In this document: in pieces, positions 33,601 through 46,375 of the stretch
How the letters are laid out: the number at the start of each line of letters is the position of its first letter
Numbering within the stretch: position 1 is the first letter of the stretch
From: Bolinopsis microptera
Taxonomy: Eukaryota; Ctenophora; Tentaculata; Lobata; Bolinopsidae
Assembly: GCF_026151205.1 (NCBI RefSeq)
Contig: NC_087079.1
Span: 1,452,028 to 1,516,027 of the forward strand
DNA: 64,000 nt
Direction: 5' to 3'
Notes under the pieces: generated by a model
Databases searched by the model: none
What the model was told of the DNA's origin: nothing
What the model saw: only the letters and a program-made list of their open reading frames with translations
Translations under genes and position numbers: made by a program

Positions 33601-36600
33601 TCAACATGAACTTGAACTGTGCTTAATGTTTTATATATTTTGCTCGGTATTTTACGAAGACGCACGTGCAATACACTAACACGTGCAATACACTAACACG
33701 TACAATACACTAACACATGCAATACACTAACACGTGCAATACATTAACACGTGCAATACACTAACATGTACAATACACTAACACGTACAATAGTCAATAC
33801 ACTAACACGTTTAATACAGTAACACGTGCGTCGTGCAATACACTAACATGTACAATACACTAACACGTACAATACACTAACACGTAAAATACACTAACAC
33901 CTGCAATACACTAACACCTGCAATACATTAACACCTGCAATACACTAACACCTGCAATACACTAACACGTGCAATACACTAACACGTACAATACACTAAC
34001 ATGTACATTGTACAATACACTACACATGTAACATACACCCTACACACACATGTACACACTATATAGCCGAGACTAGGGAGGCAACTACCCTGTACGATGA
34101 CGTACAAATCCCGTCACCATATACCAGGAAGTATACATGTGTCTTGACTGGGCTTGTGTGGTTTCTCTTATCAGAGGATATGTGATATCACCCAGGATAT
34201 AACGCGCTCTCTAACTATTGATACAGGATATTGTTATTACTACAGGGTACATCAATATACTGTCAGTGTTTATTTCCCTTTAAATTAATATAATATTTAT
34301 TATCAACATGTCTGCACTAAATCTATTTACACATAGTTCCTTCTTTAACACGTATTAATATCTAAAAACCCGAAAGTCTCGTCTTTTGCTTTTTGTACAC
34401 AATATAAGCCGTGAGGACATGCTCACTGATTTAAACCTTGGGTGGGGCAGTCTGTCAAAATTAAAATAAACGCCGGCTTGTAATTTACCCTAATATTACG
34501 TGATAATACTATTGCGATCCTCTTAGTGACCTACGGTAGTTGTCAGTTATGAAATATAAATTTACTCGATGTAAATATTCCAGTTTTACCCATATAAGGA
34601 CCTAAAATTGTTTGCCAGCACACAGTACATACACACCAACCAAAATAAACACTTGGCAGTTGGCGGCAAACCGTGTCAATGTTAGTTAAGAATAAGTTAC
34701 AGTGATAATACAACACATTACAACACATTACAACAGAGCAATTAATCGCGTGCTAATCTACGGGCCATGCGGGCGTGTCAACACTTGGAACAAGCCCGCT
34801 GTAACCTTGTACTGCGTCTATATCTCCGTCAGACCTTGTCAGACCTATCTAGCAAGTGGCACGTGACCCTGTCAGATCTAGCACGTGACCCTGTCAGATC
34901 TAGCACGTGACCCTGTCAGATCTAGCACGTGCCCATGTCAGATCTAGCACGTGACCCTGTCAGATCTAGCACGTGACCCTGTCAGATCTAGCACGTGACC
35001 CTGTCAGATCTAGCACGTGACCCTGTCAGATCTAGCACGTGACCATGTCAGATCTTGCACGTGACCCTGTCAGATCTAGCACGTGACCCTGTCAGATCTA
35101 GCACGTGACTCTGTCAGATCTAGCACGTGACCCTGTCAGATCTAGCACGTGACCCTGTCAGATCTAGCACGTGACCATGTCAGATCTAGCACGTGACCCT
35201 GTCAGATCTAGCACGTGACCAGTATATAGTTGCTAAGTTACTAAGTTAGCTGTGTCTGTTGGTGGTTAAAACATGGGTATAACACAGCTTCACAGCTATA
35301 TGGGTATATTAATGTAGCAGTCTTATACATTGATACTATCGACATGGACATGATCTTCTGGCTTCGTGAAGATTCCTAACTTGTTATATTATTATGCAAC
35401 TTTTAGTTACTAGTTATACTTGTTTGTTAAAAACAAACACAGTGGTATGAGACGTATCATGATAATGTGTTAGTCAATGTATTTAATGGTAATGTGTGTA
35501 ATAGTGCCATGACTCTTTCTTTAGAAATGTTACGAAATGAGACAACAAATTAGTCACCAAACGTGTCCTGTCAGAGCAGCTTTTAGTAAGCTAATTCGTT
35601 GTCTCGCTCAGTCGCTCCGTAACAATTCCTATTTGCTCCTTGGTTTCTGTACAAGGATACTATGTTGGGAGAAGAAAACATGAGCAGGGATGTGGTAACT
35701 GAGCAGGGAGGTGGTAACTGAGCAGGGATGTGGTAACTGAGCAGGGAGGTGGTAACTGAGCAGGGATGTGGTAACTGAGCAGGGAGGTGGTAACTGAGCA
35801 GGGATGTGGTAACTGAGCAGGGAGGTGGTAACTGAGCAGGGATGTGGTAACTGAGCAGGGAGGTGGTAACTGAGCAGGGAGGTGGTAACTGAGCAGGGAG
35901 GTGGTAACTGAGCAGGGAGGTGGTAACTGAGCAGGGATGTGGTAACTGAGAAGGGAGGTGGTAACTGAGAAGGGAGGTGGTAACTGAGAAGGGAGGTGGT
36001 AACTGAGAAGGGAGGTGGTAACTGAGGTGGCAACTGAGTGGAAGCAAATGTATCTCCTGACAGTCTTGTTACTATAATATATGTAATGTCTGCCTGTACT
36101 GTACTGTACGAGCCAGACATTTGAAAGTCCTAACTTTTACTGTTCTAGAGTTGCTTAATGCTTGCTCTACAGAATTGACTACAAAATGTAGCCAATGAGA
36201 CTGTTAATTGTGAAGTTCTCCACTTCCATGAATTATATATATATAATAAGATAAAACCTTAAAATCTGGCCAGTTTATTATTCGAAGTAATGGCTCCTGG
36301 CGACTGTATTGATGTATTGAGCCTCATTCCTTGTTGATAATTTGGCGTCATACAGGTCCGAACTGGGGAGTTTCACTTGAAGTTACTAATTTTATCTTAT
36401 AATTTATAATTGTGTATTATATGTATTTATGATTGTATATTATGTATGTTATGTCTAATTTTATCTTTTTACAGGACGTCGGTGGTCAGGACAAGATTAG
36501 ACCTCTTTGGAGACATTACTTTGCGGGTACACAGGTAATTACATTAATTAATTATAACGCTAATTAGTAATTATATATCATACTAAACGATCATATTGAC

Positions 36601-39050
36601 ACACATACGTACATAATGTGCATACTTATGTTTCATGACTGTATAGTAATAATGATGCACACGCACACCTATTCTTGGTACTAGAACCTGAGATTCCTGA
36701 CGATAATATGACCAGTTATCGACCTTAACTATCAACCTTAATTATATTAAAAGGGCCCCCGCATTATTTGTGATTCAACTATTTGTTTGTTACTAATGTC
36801 AGATCGTTGCGTAATGTAATTATTTGTGCATAATTCGCATAATTCACATATTTTACAATTAAGGCTCACGATTTGGAGTTCTTCTTCAAGCTAATTGTTA
36901 ACACTGTAAAACAGTAGGCTATGGACTATGGCATGGAATGTTCGCTTAATTTCAGAATATTTTCTACCTCTGTAACTGCAATAATACTCTACATTTTTCT
37001 CTATTTTACAACTCTTTTTTCATTGGGTATTAAAGTGTAAAGTAGTTGTAATTATTATATCCTGATATTTATGAATGTGAAACGTGGAATATCCTGACTC
37101 CTGAGTAGATATTGCATATCGACTATCGTAAGATAAAAGTTTGCATTCTTCAGAAAACTAGTTCCTACTTGATATCGACCTGCTTACACACAAGACATAC
37201 ACACTCCACACAGTGGATATCGTATCTTGAGTACTAACTATTTTAATATCATGTATCATGCACGTTGCAACCACTGCCTTACTTTATAAAAGTCGGGATC
37301 CAGAAATCCCTTTTATTTATTTAGAGCTGTCAGCTGTGTAGATAGTGCTAGTAGATACGTGTGGGGAGGCAGTGAAATCAGTACCAAGGGGACCGTGGCG
37401 GTACTGCAAATGAAAAGGAGATTGATTCCTCGTCCACTTCATTAATTCCTTCGTTTATTCATTCATTCAGAAGTCAATAAATCAATTCTGCATATGTAGC
37501 TTAATCTCCAGCAGGTTATTATAATAATAAAATTGATTCTTGAGGAAGTGCAATTTCTCCAAAACGTCAGAAATTTGTATTATTGGCAGTATTGTCCATA
37601 TATGATTAATTTTGATTTAACCAATTATCTTTTGGCAGGGTCTCATATTTGTAGTGGACTGCGCTGACAGAGACAGAATCGAGGAAGCAAGACACGAACT
37701 GCATCGAATAATTAACGACAGAGAAATGAGGGAGGCAGTAATTCTCATATTTGCGAACAAGCAAGATCTTCAAGACGGTATGTCACAAGTATTTCAAATA
37801 TTTGTGTACGGAATTAGTTGTAGATCACACAGGCGTAGGTGTGTACTATTTTATCAGAATTATAAAGTCAAAATAGAAATTCACACGTAAGATAGGTTAG
37901 TGATCTAATATCTTGTTAAAAGTTGTGACAGCATCTCAACCAAACAATGCCACGCCCTTGTGTTTAAACTCTCTCAAATTGTTACAATGTGACAAGTCGT
38001 TTGGCAGTAGAGATTTTGCACTTCTTCCACTTTCGCTGGTTTTATATATTGCACATTGGCCAGCGCAATACGGAATAATAGCCACATTTTGAGGCGGTTT
38101 TCTTTTGGCCGCGTGACAGTTACAACTTTTGCGCGCGCAGTGCGCGGCACCTCAAGCTGCTTATTGCTAGCAATTTAATCGTATGTAGATGGTGTACGCT
38201 GTACCATTTTGTGTACTTGGCTGAAAGTACATTTTATACACAGTTTGAAATTAGTCTAGATTACAATATAATTTGAGCACTTATTTTGCAATGAAATATA
38301 CATAAGAGCGATAATTTAATGTCCAATCAAATAAAACATACTGATTAATTTGGGATCTATTATAATTGGTAATTACCAACGACTTACAATTCTAATCGAA
38401 CGAGCCGTCATCTTGCTTCGTGGGAAACATGCTCGATTCGTTTGGAAAACAAAATGTCTACTCTTTGTTGACGCTCTACTTAAAAGTGCATCGAGTCCCT
38501 TTATTAAAGCAGGAGAAATGCTCTCTTATCAGAACTAACTTCTCGAATTTGTGAAGAAAAGTTAAAAATAATGTTCAGAACTAACTTCTCGAATTTGTGA
38601 AGAAAAGTTAAAAATAATGTTCAAACCAGACCACTCAAGTTACAATTACGATACAACTTTTGTTATGGTATTATCACTAACCGTTGATTTTTCAGCCATG
38701 AGGCCTGCTGAAATCCAAGAAAAGCTTGGTTTGTCAAAGATCGCCGACAGAAAATGGTACGAATAAAATCTGTTAATCTACTATTTATACCAGTACTTAA
38801 ATTGACTAAGCAATGTTTTACAATTTATTTAATAACATTTAAAAATAAACACGACTGTTGCCTCTAATCTGGAAAGGATCCCCTTTTTCTGATACACCTT
38901 AGTTCCGTTCACATCACACTCTTAAATTACTTTTTCAACAACCATCTTTTAAAAACAAAACCCCGCAGGTTTGTCCAGCCCTCATGCTCGACTACAGGCG
39001 ATGGGCTTTACGAAGGACTTAACTGGCTGACTGCCAACGCTAAGGGCTAA
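24625..39050 (+). CDS. ARF6: ADP-ribosylation factor 6 (small GTPase), first exon missing
   Basis: Five exons with correct GT-AG sites and matching phases: 24625-24704, 36475-36534, 37639-37777, 38696-38756 and 38969-39050 (stop TAA 39048-39050). They encode residues equivalent to 36-175 of ARF6, and with the missing part the length would equal the 175 usual for the family. Visible motifs are switch [16 protein letters not shown], switch [23 protein letters not shown], and [13 protein letters not shown] (the SCAT guanine-base loop, here SCST). [11 protein letters not shown] and IINDREMR mark ARF6 rather than ARF1. ARF6 cycles between plasma membrane and endosomes and controls membrane traffic and actin. 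The N-terminal exon with the myristoylation glycine and P-loop is not seen; it may be in the gap at 23603-23702 or upstream. The first visible intron is 11.8 kb and full of repeats. Confidence 0.95.
24705..26089. other. ARF6 intron, unique-looking part
   Basis: No gene, RNA or repeat family recognised before the LINE fragment at 26102. Confidence 0.4.
26063..26220 (-). mobile_element. 3' end of a LINE, second copy, minus strand
   Basis: The minus-strand translation ends [36 protein letters not shown] and stop (26102-26104), matching the fragment at 5260-5525. It is followed by the same CTCCGACA and a (TAG)n tail of about seven units (26070-26094). Only ~120 bp of coding end remains. Confidence 0.8.
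26521..26850. repeat. simple repeats: (TA)n and (CTGT)n/(ATGT)n
   Basis: Dinucleotide TA/TATG runs lie near 26535-26585, and CTGT then ATGT tetranucleotide runs near 26797-26826. Confidence 0.8.
26952..29430. repeat. 2.5-kb direct duplication, left copy
   Basis: Matches 31383-33860 at an offset of 4429 bp with only scattered single-base differences (for example ACATGTG/CCTGTG at the start, TTCGAATACG/TTCCAATACG, AACGTTC/AACATTC) and a few short indels. It has no coding content. It ends in the 17-bp minisatellite at 29236-29427. Confidence 0.95.
29236..29427. repeat. 17-bp minisatellite (ACGTGCAATACACTAAC)n, short copy
   Basis: About 11 units, several with the E-box CACGTG across the unit junction. 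It forms the right edge of the left 2.5-kb duplicate. Confidence 0.95.
29431..31390 (+). mobile_element. LINE 5' half: endonuclease domain and start of RT, truncated
   Basis: The frame is open from 29705 (first ATG 29858) to about 31390. It starts near [18 protein letters not shown] (29798), the N-terminus of AP-endonuclease-like (EEP) domains of RTE/CR1-type LINEs. It continues with [25 protein letters not shown] and SDHRVV, the expected metal-binding and catalytic boxes. A basic/coiled linker follows, then [13 protein letters not shown], the beginning of the RT fingers. The frame stops matching after EHVANTNN, where the next family residues (YRGISL) should appear; instead the right copy of the 2.5-kb duplicate begins. 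About 29431-29704 is its 5' UTR. RT core and 3' end are missing, so it cannot move itself. The 3'-end fragments at 5.3 and 26.1 kb may belong to the same family. Confidence 0.85.
31383..33860. repeat. 2.5-kb direct duplication, right copy
   Basis: Second copy of 26952-29430. Its left junction cuts the LINE frame within ACACTAAT, an 8-bp word that also stands just before the left copy (26952-26959). Its right end runs into a longer version of the 17-bp minisatellite. Confidence 0.95.
33664..34020. repeat. 17-bp minisatellite, expanded copy
   Basis: About 20 units of ACGTGCAATACACTAAC with variants ACGTACAATAC, ACATGTACAAT and ACCTGCAATAC. It is longer than the matching array at 29236, the extra units lying on its right side. 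Confidence 0.95.
34021..34858. other. ARF6 intron, nothing recognised
   Basis: Unique-looking AT-rich sequence between two minisatellites. No exon or RNA gene is seen. Confidence 0.4.
34860..35220. repeat. 22-bp minisatellite (CACGTGACCCTGTCAGATCT+AG)n
   Basis: About 16 units. Nearly every unit carries the palindromic E-box CACGTG and the palindrome AGATCT, and substitutions are few (ACCATG, ACTCTG, CTTGCACG). It lies in the 11.8-kb ARF6 intron. Confidence 0.97.
35221..35683. other. ARF6 intron, nothing recognised
   Basis: No repeat family or exon identified. Confidence 0.4.
35684..36021. repeat. 19-bp minisatellite with 38-bp dimer register
   Basis: Units of GGTGGTAACTGAGCAGGGA alternate with TGTGGTAACTGAGCAGGGA in the left two thirds, making a 38-bp dimer. 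On the right the units become uniform, and the last ones change GAGCAG to GAGAAG. Long open frames on the minus strand (35583-36120) are repeat artefacts. The intron from 36022 to 36474 shows nothing else. Confidence 0.95.
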
Positions 39051-42000
39051 TCTTGAAAATCTTTGTTAACTTAGAGCTCACGGACTGATAAAGAGGCTGC
39101 ACTGCAGATTTTAGTTTTTTAACGTTAAAATCTCTTTCGTTTCGGTACAAGTCAATGCAATGACTATTTTAACTAGGTTAATAGACACAAAGCATTACTA
39201 CGATGTGAGTGATTAAATACTGCACGCTAAAATGGTTTGGGAAGATATATTAATGTATCCTAAATCCATTACCTTCCATTTTATTGAGGACCCAACGGCC
39301 TTTTCTTTACGCTGGAATTCTTGTTCCGGTGCCGTTTCTCGTAAAGAACCAATTCGCAGTTGGTTGAGTGGTTTTTGTATTTTTACTGAAATTGCAAACT
39401 TGATAGATAAAAATGAATTGCATACTTAACTTTCTTTTTATATACAAATGTTTTGTAGACATTTTTTTCGAGAAAACCTGCAAAACATTTCAAGCGTTGA
39501 TTTCATCTGATCTCCTCAGATGCTATTAGAGATTTTATGAAAACTTTACCGTGCTCATGCTTCTTGCTTCATATATGATTTTGTCAGTTTAAATTGGCCC
39601 CTAAAGTTCGTGTGACAGCCACCTGGCAGTCGATTGGTCAATTCTGTAATTAATTAATTAATCAATTACTGTCTCGTGTCAAATCAAGGTGCCTCGTCTC
39701 CTTAGAACACTGGCAATCCAGGGGCAAATTTAAATTGACAACATTATATTCTGAACTGCTTATTCGGACTCTATAACACGATGCTTACTTTTGCCGAGTG
39801 ATTTTTTGAATTGAGATTTAATGATATGATACACTACTATTGTACAATTTGACGGTGAAATTTTAAAATTCTGTCCGGGATATAGAAGCTTTACATGTGA
39901 TGAAATTTTTGATTTGAATTATTTTATAAAACAAACCGTGGTTGTCTGTGGTTATTGGTATGTATGAGACACAGCAACACTCAGCGAATATTTCAAGCTT
40001 TCAACTGGAGAGCACCCCCAGCATTCCATATCAGCTGCCACGTGGTCTACATTCAACTGTGCGTTCACGATACGTAGTAAATATGGAGTATTAGGCGTTG
40101 TTGACTGTTGAGTAGCCCGAACTGAGCGAATAGTAGGCTCTGATTTAAGTCACGTGACTTCTATCCTGCTGTTTGATTGGCTTATTTGAGCTTGCTTTAA
40201 ATTATACCCACTACTGTTTGAAACCGCTATTTGAATATGCACACAAATGTGGTTACGGATGAAATATCGCTGAATGTGCTACCTGATGAGGACTACAAAC
40301 ACTGTTGGAAATGTTCGAGCCTCTAGAGTGGTGTATATTGTCTGAATGTGAATTTGTGTGTGGCCAATTTATTGCGATCGTGTGATAGTATGTAGTGTAC
40401 TGCTCAAAGGAGCTGTTTGACTCGTTCTTGGTAAATACAACGATGTTTCAGAGCACTTTTTAACATTTTTCCTAGCCACATTTATTCACTTTTGGGGTAA
40501 ATTTAATTTAGGAATTTTGTAATGATTATAATAAATATGTTTTTACTGCAGTTCTGCACATCTCTGTCAATAGGCCACAATAAATATTGAAAATATCGCT
40601 TTTTACTTCGTTCTTTCATTTAATTTTAAATTTTAAAGCTCTAAACGAGTGAACAAGTTCGTACCAAGGCACTCATTATACTATTTAAGTAAATTGGAAA
40701 CCTAAAGACAAACGCTAATGACGTTTCTAAACCTGTTTGACGTAATGAGAAGGATGAACGTGACGTCACAGCCTTCTTGACGTCAAGAAGGACGTACGTA
40801 CGTACGCACGTAGAACCCACCTAATTTATCATTAACGTTTCAGGCTTTCGCTAATTTGTTTGCGGGAAAATTAATAAAATTTTAAGTAAGATCCTGGCAT
40901 TGTACGGAACATCTGAGGCCGGTAGATCTTTTCACCAAACGCTTTGAAGTATTGTCTAAAACAGAAGAACTAAGCAAATACGGGTGTGTGCTTTGTTTAT
41001 TAATTCATTAAGTGGTCACACCTTAGTTCGACTATATCAAAACCATAGATACGTTACATTGGTCGAAGGGATATTGTAAATAAGATGTGACAGATAAAAA
41101 TATGAATCATATAAACTACCTTAAGGCTGATTATCCTTAGTTAATTAAGTAAAGTTCTGTAGGTTTACAAGCTGCATATGAACTAAACCTAATCGTTCAG
41201 ACTTTGCGCGAGTAATAATATTATATAATAATATATTATAAATATCAATATGTATAATATTAGGATTTAGGATATATAATATACCTCCATACAGACTGAG
41301 GACTGGTACTCCATGGTACACAATATTATTGCACAATTTAGTAGCAAATATTCTAGAACTTCAGGAATATCAGACACGTTACAGTGCTCTCGTGTGGCGT
41401 GAAACTGGTTCAGGCTGATATCATTCTACTTTACCAGACAGTCTCCTTACCGCGGCCAATTACAGAGAATTATTGGAGTTTGGCACTGAATAGTTACCTT
41501 GGGTTCAATACAATGCGAGTTATTGCATCTTAACAAATACCAAGAAATAGGAATAGTGCATGCTATGTTTTAGAAAAAATAAATCCCAGTATTAGGACGC
41601 AGACTACCGACTATACAGACTACTGACATGTGAGAAATGTTTCCTATTCAATAGATTTGGATTCGGGTGAGGATATGAGGCATATTTTCCTTGACACGTG
41701 ACAGTGATTCTGGGGTTTGAGTGGTCAATAGTCGAAGCTGATTGGTGAATTTCTGTCACGTGTAAACAAATCTGACTCGCCTCCCCACCATAATCCATAT
41801 TTCATCTATAAACCTACCTCACATAGGGCTCGTGTTGTGTACGGTGGTGGGTAATTCTTGTGTTGTCTTGCAAATGAGTAATATGCAGGTTTTATTATGC
41901 TGTTTGGAGTTGTATAATATGATAACGCTTTAATCGCATAATATTTCATTCTTGTTGCAGAATAGCCAACTCTGCGGTGAAAAAAAAAATAAAACTTTTT

Positions 42001-44385
42001 GGGGACAAAAATAGTCTCTTTTTGCTTAGTAGTAGTACACAACACATATCACCTGGGGACCCAGGCTTATAGTGTAAACACGAATAAATTATGAAGATTG
42101 GCAGAGTGACAGACACAAATAGCCTAAACAGGGTACGCAAAACGGTTATCATGGACGCAAAGTAATCTATATAGACAACATACAATGACACACAAATTTG
42201 GATACTGGTAGGAGGGTGGGCTATTAGATACTGTATACATGATGCGGCTTATAACAAGTCTATAATCATTGCATAAGTCTATAATCATTCCTAAACAATC
42301 AAACCCCTGCCCTTTGAAGATTCGAATTAATCATCTGTTTATCATGTATAATTGTAATGTAAGATATAATTGTACCAGCTCCTTTGCCAGGATCAGTATG
42401 TAGTATATCCAGGGAGCAGTGTTTATTGAACGTTCTGTTGCAGTGTCACAACACATGTGATGTAACAACAGAAGACTGCAACTCTATTTTAACTAGAGAG
42501 TAGCTACTCGTTAGTCCTTCATGTCATTTGTCAAGTTTGATCATTGATAGTGCTCAGTTAAATTGAAATATGAACGAGCTTATGATCTAAAGCTGCATCC
42601 TTCTTCCCACCTGATTCTGATTAATTATATTTATAACTTGAAGCTTTACTGTTAGACCTTATAATGACCATGGTATTAAGATTGATATCACGCAAAATGT
42701 AAATAGACTATGAACATAGACCAAGAATCAATTAGCTAAAGATTTTGTTGTTCTAATTAAAATTGCAGCTGCAACAGAGGATTAAGATTGTTGGCAGGTG
42801 TTTTGAAGTTGCCCAGCATGCACCTTCCTTTAATTAATTTTCTTTCTGAACCAGCTCATCTAAATGAATAGTACGTTTATTTCGCCAGGTCAAATAGTTG
42901 TTTGATCCACTTACTCATACTGCATACTGATCTACAGAACGAGCTTTTGAATTTATTTCGCTGCAACTTAAGAGATTTGTAATTTATAAAGACTTTATTA
43001 TTATATTTTAAACCTGGATAATGGATAATAATCCAGCCAACAATACAAGAGGAAGTAAAGAAAACAATTGAATTCCTTGCCACGTGATTTTCACGACAAT
43101 TACAGCAGACAGGGAATAGACTTTAATCGTATATTTGATCATGTTTCTACTTTACGTTTAATTAACTTTCTTTTTGAACCTGTGCCAGCTCATCCAAAGA
43201 ATGGTATGTCTAATTACGTTTCTACTCAGACAGTTGTAAAGAATTTGTGCTTGTTTATCAATACTCCGTAATGATGAGCGATTTAACAGGAAAATAGTTT
43301 TCATGCCAAGAACAGTGACGTAATCAACTTTATGACGTCATGAAATTCCAATCAAATGATCAGTGCGCGGCCCGGGACAATACAAATTGTTTTACAAATG
43401 TAATTGTAAAGAGAAAAATAGTTACTTGAACCAATAACTTAACCTGGATATTGTCCAACTAGCAAGAGGAAGTCAGGGAAACAATCAAATACCTCGTCAC
43501 GAGATATTCACTTGAATAGTATTAGTAGCAGACAGGGTGGCATGACAAACTATTGAATGGTACATTTTGGGCATTTGTTTTTACCACGGCGGTTTCTTGT
43601 GCAATTGTCTAGACCATTACACAATATCGCTTGACGGACCGGTTTTGTAAACAATGATGGTTTAAGAAAACAATGATGCTGAACTGCGTGCACTTGTTGC
43701 AGCCCTGATACTATCAATAATGATTACCTAATTAGGTAATGACGTTGGCAGTGAATATGGCTGAAATAAAATGCTATATAAACCAATGAGAAGTAATTTA
43801 TTCATTCGACAAAATTGTTTCATCAGTCTTACCACTTCAACTTGAAGTGGACGATGCATTTTAGAATATATCTTTAAATATATTTTTAGTAAGCATATCA
43901 GTATAAGTATTTCCGGAATCGGGAAATTCATATATCAGTATATGATAATCATTCGTAACCTCTCCGGGATAAATATATTTGTAATTCAGCTCTGGAATGA
44001 AAATGTCTCATGGCAGTTTTGAATAATTATTTCACTTTCGTCGCCTTTCATCGATATTTCCAATAAACGTATTTTGCGTTTTATAAAGCTTGTTGGTAAG
44101 TACGTTGATAGCATGTCCCACGTACATAATTTTACCTGGGGACCCCAGGCCGGCTATAATGTTCAATGACAGGCTGAGCTGAGCGCCGCCCAGTAAACAG
44201 AACTTGGAGTGTGTCTCTTATTATCTATCACTTCGTAGATGATCGCAGATTTCCGTAAATTAGATCCTACATTCTGATTCATTTTTAGACCTGTCTTTTT
44301 TTCACGCCGCAATTCTCGTTCCTGGATGCTCATCTCTGACAAATTTTACTCTTTATACATTTCCCGCATGGAGTTGAATGTTTAG
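39051..44385. other. gene-free region downstream of ARF6
   Basis: The first part will be the ARF6 3' UTR. No other gene was recognised on either strand. There is a diverged duplication of about 100 bp: AACCTGGATA...CAAGAGGAAGT near 43010 and again near 43440. ACGTACGTACGT lies near 40790. Short open frames have no domain signal. Confidence 0.45.
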
Positions 44386-44451
44386 TGCCAGTTTGTATAC
44401 TATAGGAGTATTAGTATGTATACTAATACTCCTATAGTATACAAACTGGCA
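44386..44451. repeat. perfect 66-nt inverted repeat (palindrome)
   Basis: The 32-base left arm (44386-44417, TGCCAGTTTGTATACTATAG then GAGTATTAGTAT) is followed by a 2-base centre and its exact complement to 44451. There is not one mismatch. Arms are AT-rich with nested TATAC words. No flanking duplication or coding frame is evident. Confidence 0.97.
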
Positions 44452-46375
44452 TAAAGGTATCATCTCCAGATTTCTACTCATTACCTTTTCTTTGTCTGCC
44501 ACGCTTGCATTAAATTTTTGACGTTTAGAAGAATGAACGATGATATCACTTTGTTCAAAATATCATCAAATTGACTGGAGCTGTATCGCAATTGTGCAGA
44601 AGTGTTCAGTTTTGTTTCGGCCGTCTTTAGAGTAGTCTTATAAATCAATTACTCAATCAATATGTTCAGTAGCAGTTATTAGCACTTACCTTTGCAGCTG
44701 TCTCGTTATTTATAGTGGAACTGCAAGATCGATTTAAGACTTCTAAGATATAGAGTCGTTAGCATCTATTGATAATGCTACACTTGTCAAATGTTAAATG
44801 ACTTAATAAACATGAACATTCGTCGCAAGTAACATTTTTCTTGTGGTACGTGCTTTTTACTTTTTGATAACAATTAACAAGTCTTTGGTGAGGCTCTCTC
44901 AGTTGTACTGCTACAATTTGTACTTCTAGTAGTGACAGCTGGTTATTATTGGATGGTAAAACCTGCAATTCAAATAATTACAACCACAATCTGTGTTGCT
45001 GTAACTTTAGTTTTTAATTTGATTTATAGGAGCTCTAATGAATTTATTCACATGGAATGAACAAAGATCAAATCACAATACCTAGAGTCATAAACATATT
45101 ATACCAGATACCTAATAAAATAGCATAGTTTCGTCTATCTGTTAGTGTTCTCTTCTCACGAGAATTCAACTCCTCGGTTTATTCCTCAGGACTCCTTACT
45201 GATTACTCTTACTCTATGTGTAGTGCAAGGGTTGCGAGGGGCCGGAGAATAAGAGAAGAGGTGATTTTAAAACACAGCATTAGTGTTGATTGTTGAAAAA
45301 AAGAATTTACTTGAAAAATATATTCTATAGAGATAGTATATCAAAATAAAGTTGTTGTTCTCCAACGCTCCTCCCCTCAATTTTTAATTTTTACGACAGT
45401 GATCCTATGCAAATAAAAGAAGCTATTTAGATTAATTAGTCTGTCAAATTTCAAGCAATTAATGGCACCCTGATATCAAAGCTAAAGGAGATATTTATCT
45501 TTTACATCGGTCTAGCTCACAGGGGATTTAAAGGTTTCGTCTGTTTACAAACTTACCATAAGATATAATTATTGTTAGTAAAGCTCTAATGATAAGTTAT
45601 GAGTTATGTTATGATATGCAGGTCCCTCATGGAATAGAACATAAAGTTAGTGACGTAGCAAAGGGAGGTAAAGGGTGGTTTCGGTGCCTTGGCCAGACTG
45701 TGACTGATCATTATTGGGGGAGGGGGAACATTCGTAGTCTTTCATTTCGGCTTCTTTTGTTGCAGTGTTGCTTAATTTGATTTTATCTCTTTTTGATATT
45801 AATATGATATGTGGGAATTTTGGATCTATTCAACAAATATTAATGTAAATAAAACATTAGTACTTCCGGTGCGTAATTCACCGAACAGTCTATTTTTTTT
45901 CAAAGTGAACCTTTTAAGTTAAAGCACACCAATTACTTCCGTCACCGAAAATAGGAGTATAAAGGTAGGGCAGTTTCAAGATCATATTTTATTTTTACGA
46001 CCAACGTTGCAAGGTTCGGTCAAAGGTTGCTTTGTAAATTATGTTTCATCACTCATCAGCGGTCTTTTCCGAGTGAAGTTTTTAAATTTGGATCAATGTG
46101 TCTACCTCACAATTCTTGATTATGTTTGCTTACGTTGTTACTCTCGATTATGCTTGTTTGTTGTTTGCCCACCTATTTGATACATATGACGCTTTTAACT
46201 ATTAATTTTAATAATAATAAATATACTTTTTTTGAATTTCAATATTTACTTTGAGACCAACAAGATCATCATCCGAGTAACAACCACACTTTACATGCTC
46301 AATTTGAATTTTACCGATTCGTGTTAAAGTCGGTGAATCTAATCCGAAAATTGGTTCTCCTTATCAGAACGGATC
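44452..46375. other. upstream of the metalloproteinase gene, nothing firm
   Basis: A minus-strand frame after an acceptor-like TTGCAG (44759-44960) and a good donor (GTAAGT near 44686) could belong to an unrecognised gene, but they do not join in frame. The promoter of the metalloproteinase gene should lie in the last few hundred bases; no motif was assigned. Confidence 0.35.

Noticed and set aside
26952..33860. Long terminal repeats of an LTR retrotransposon around the LINE
   Set aside because: The enclosed coding sequence is an endonuclease/RT of non-LTR type. The repeat ends lack TG...CA, no primer-binding site follows, and the LINE is cut in mid-frame by the right repeat.
35583..36120. 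Two overlapping minus-strand frames of about 155-165 codons
   Set aside because: Built from the 19-bp minisatellite.
44691..44968. Minus-strand terminal exon with acceptor TTGCAG and a nearby GTAAGT donor
   Set aside because: The two pieces do not join in frame, and the translation has no recognisable domain.
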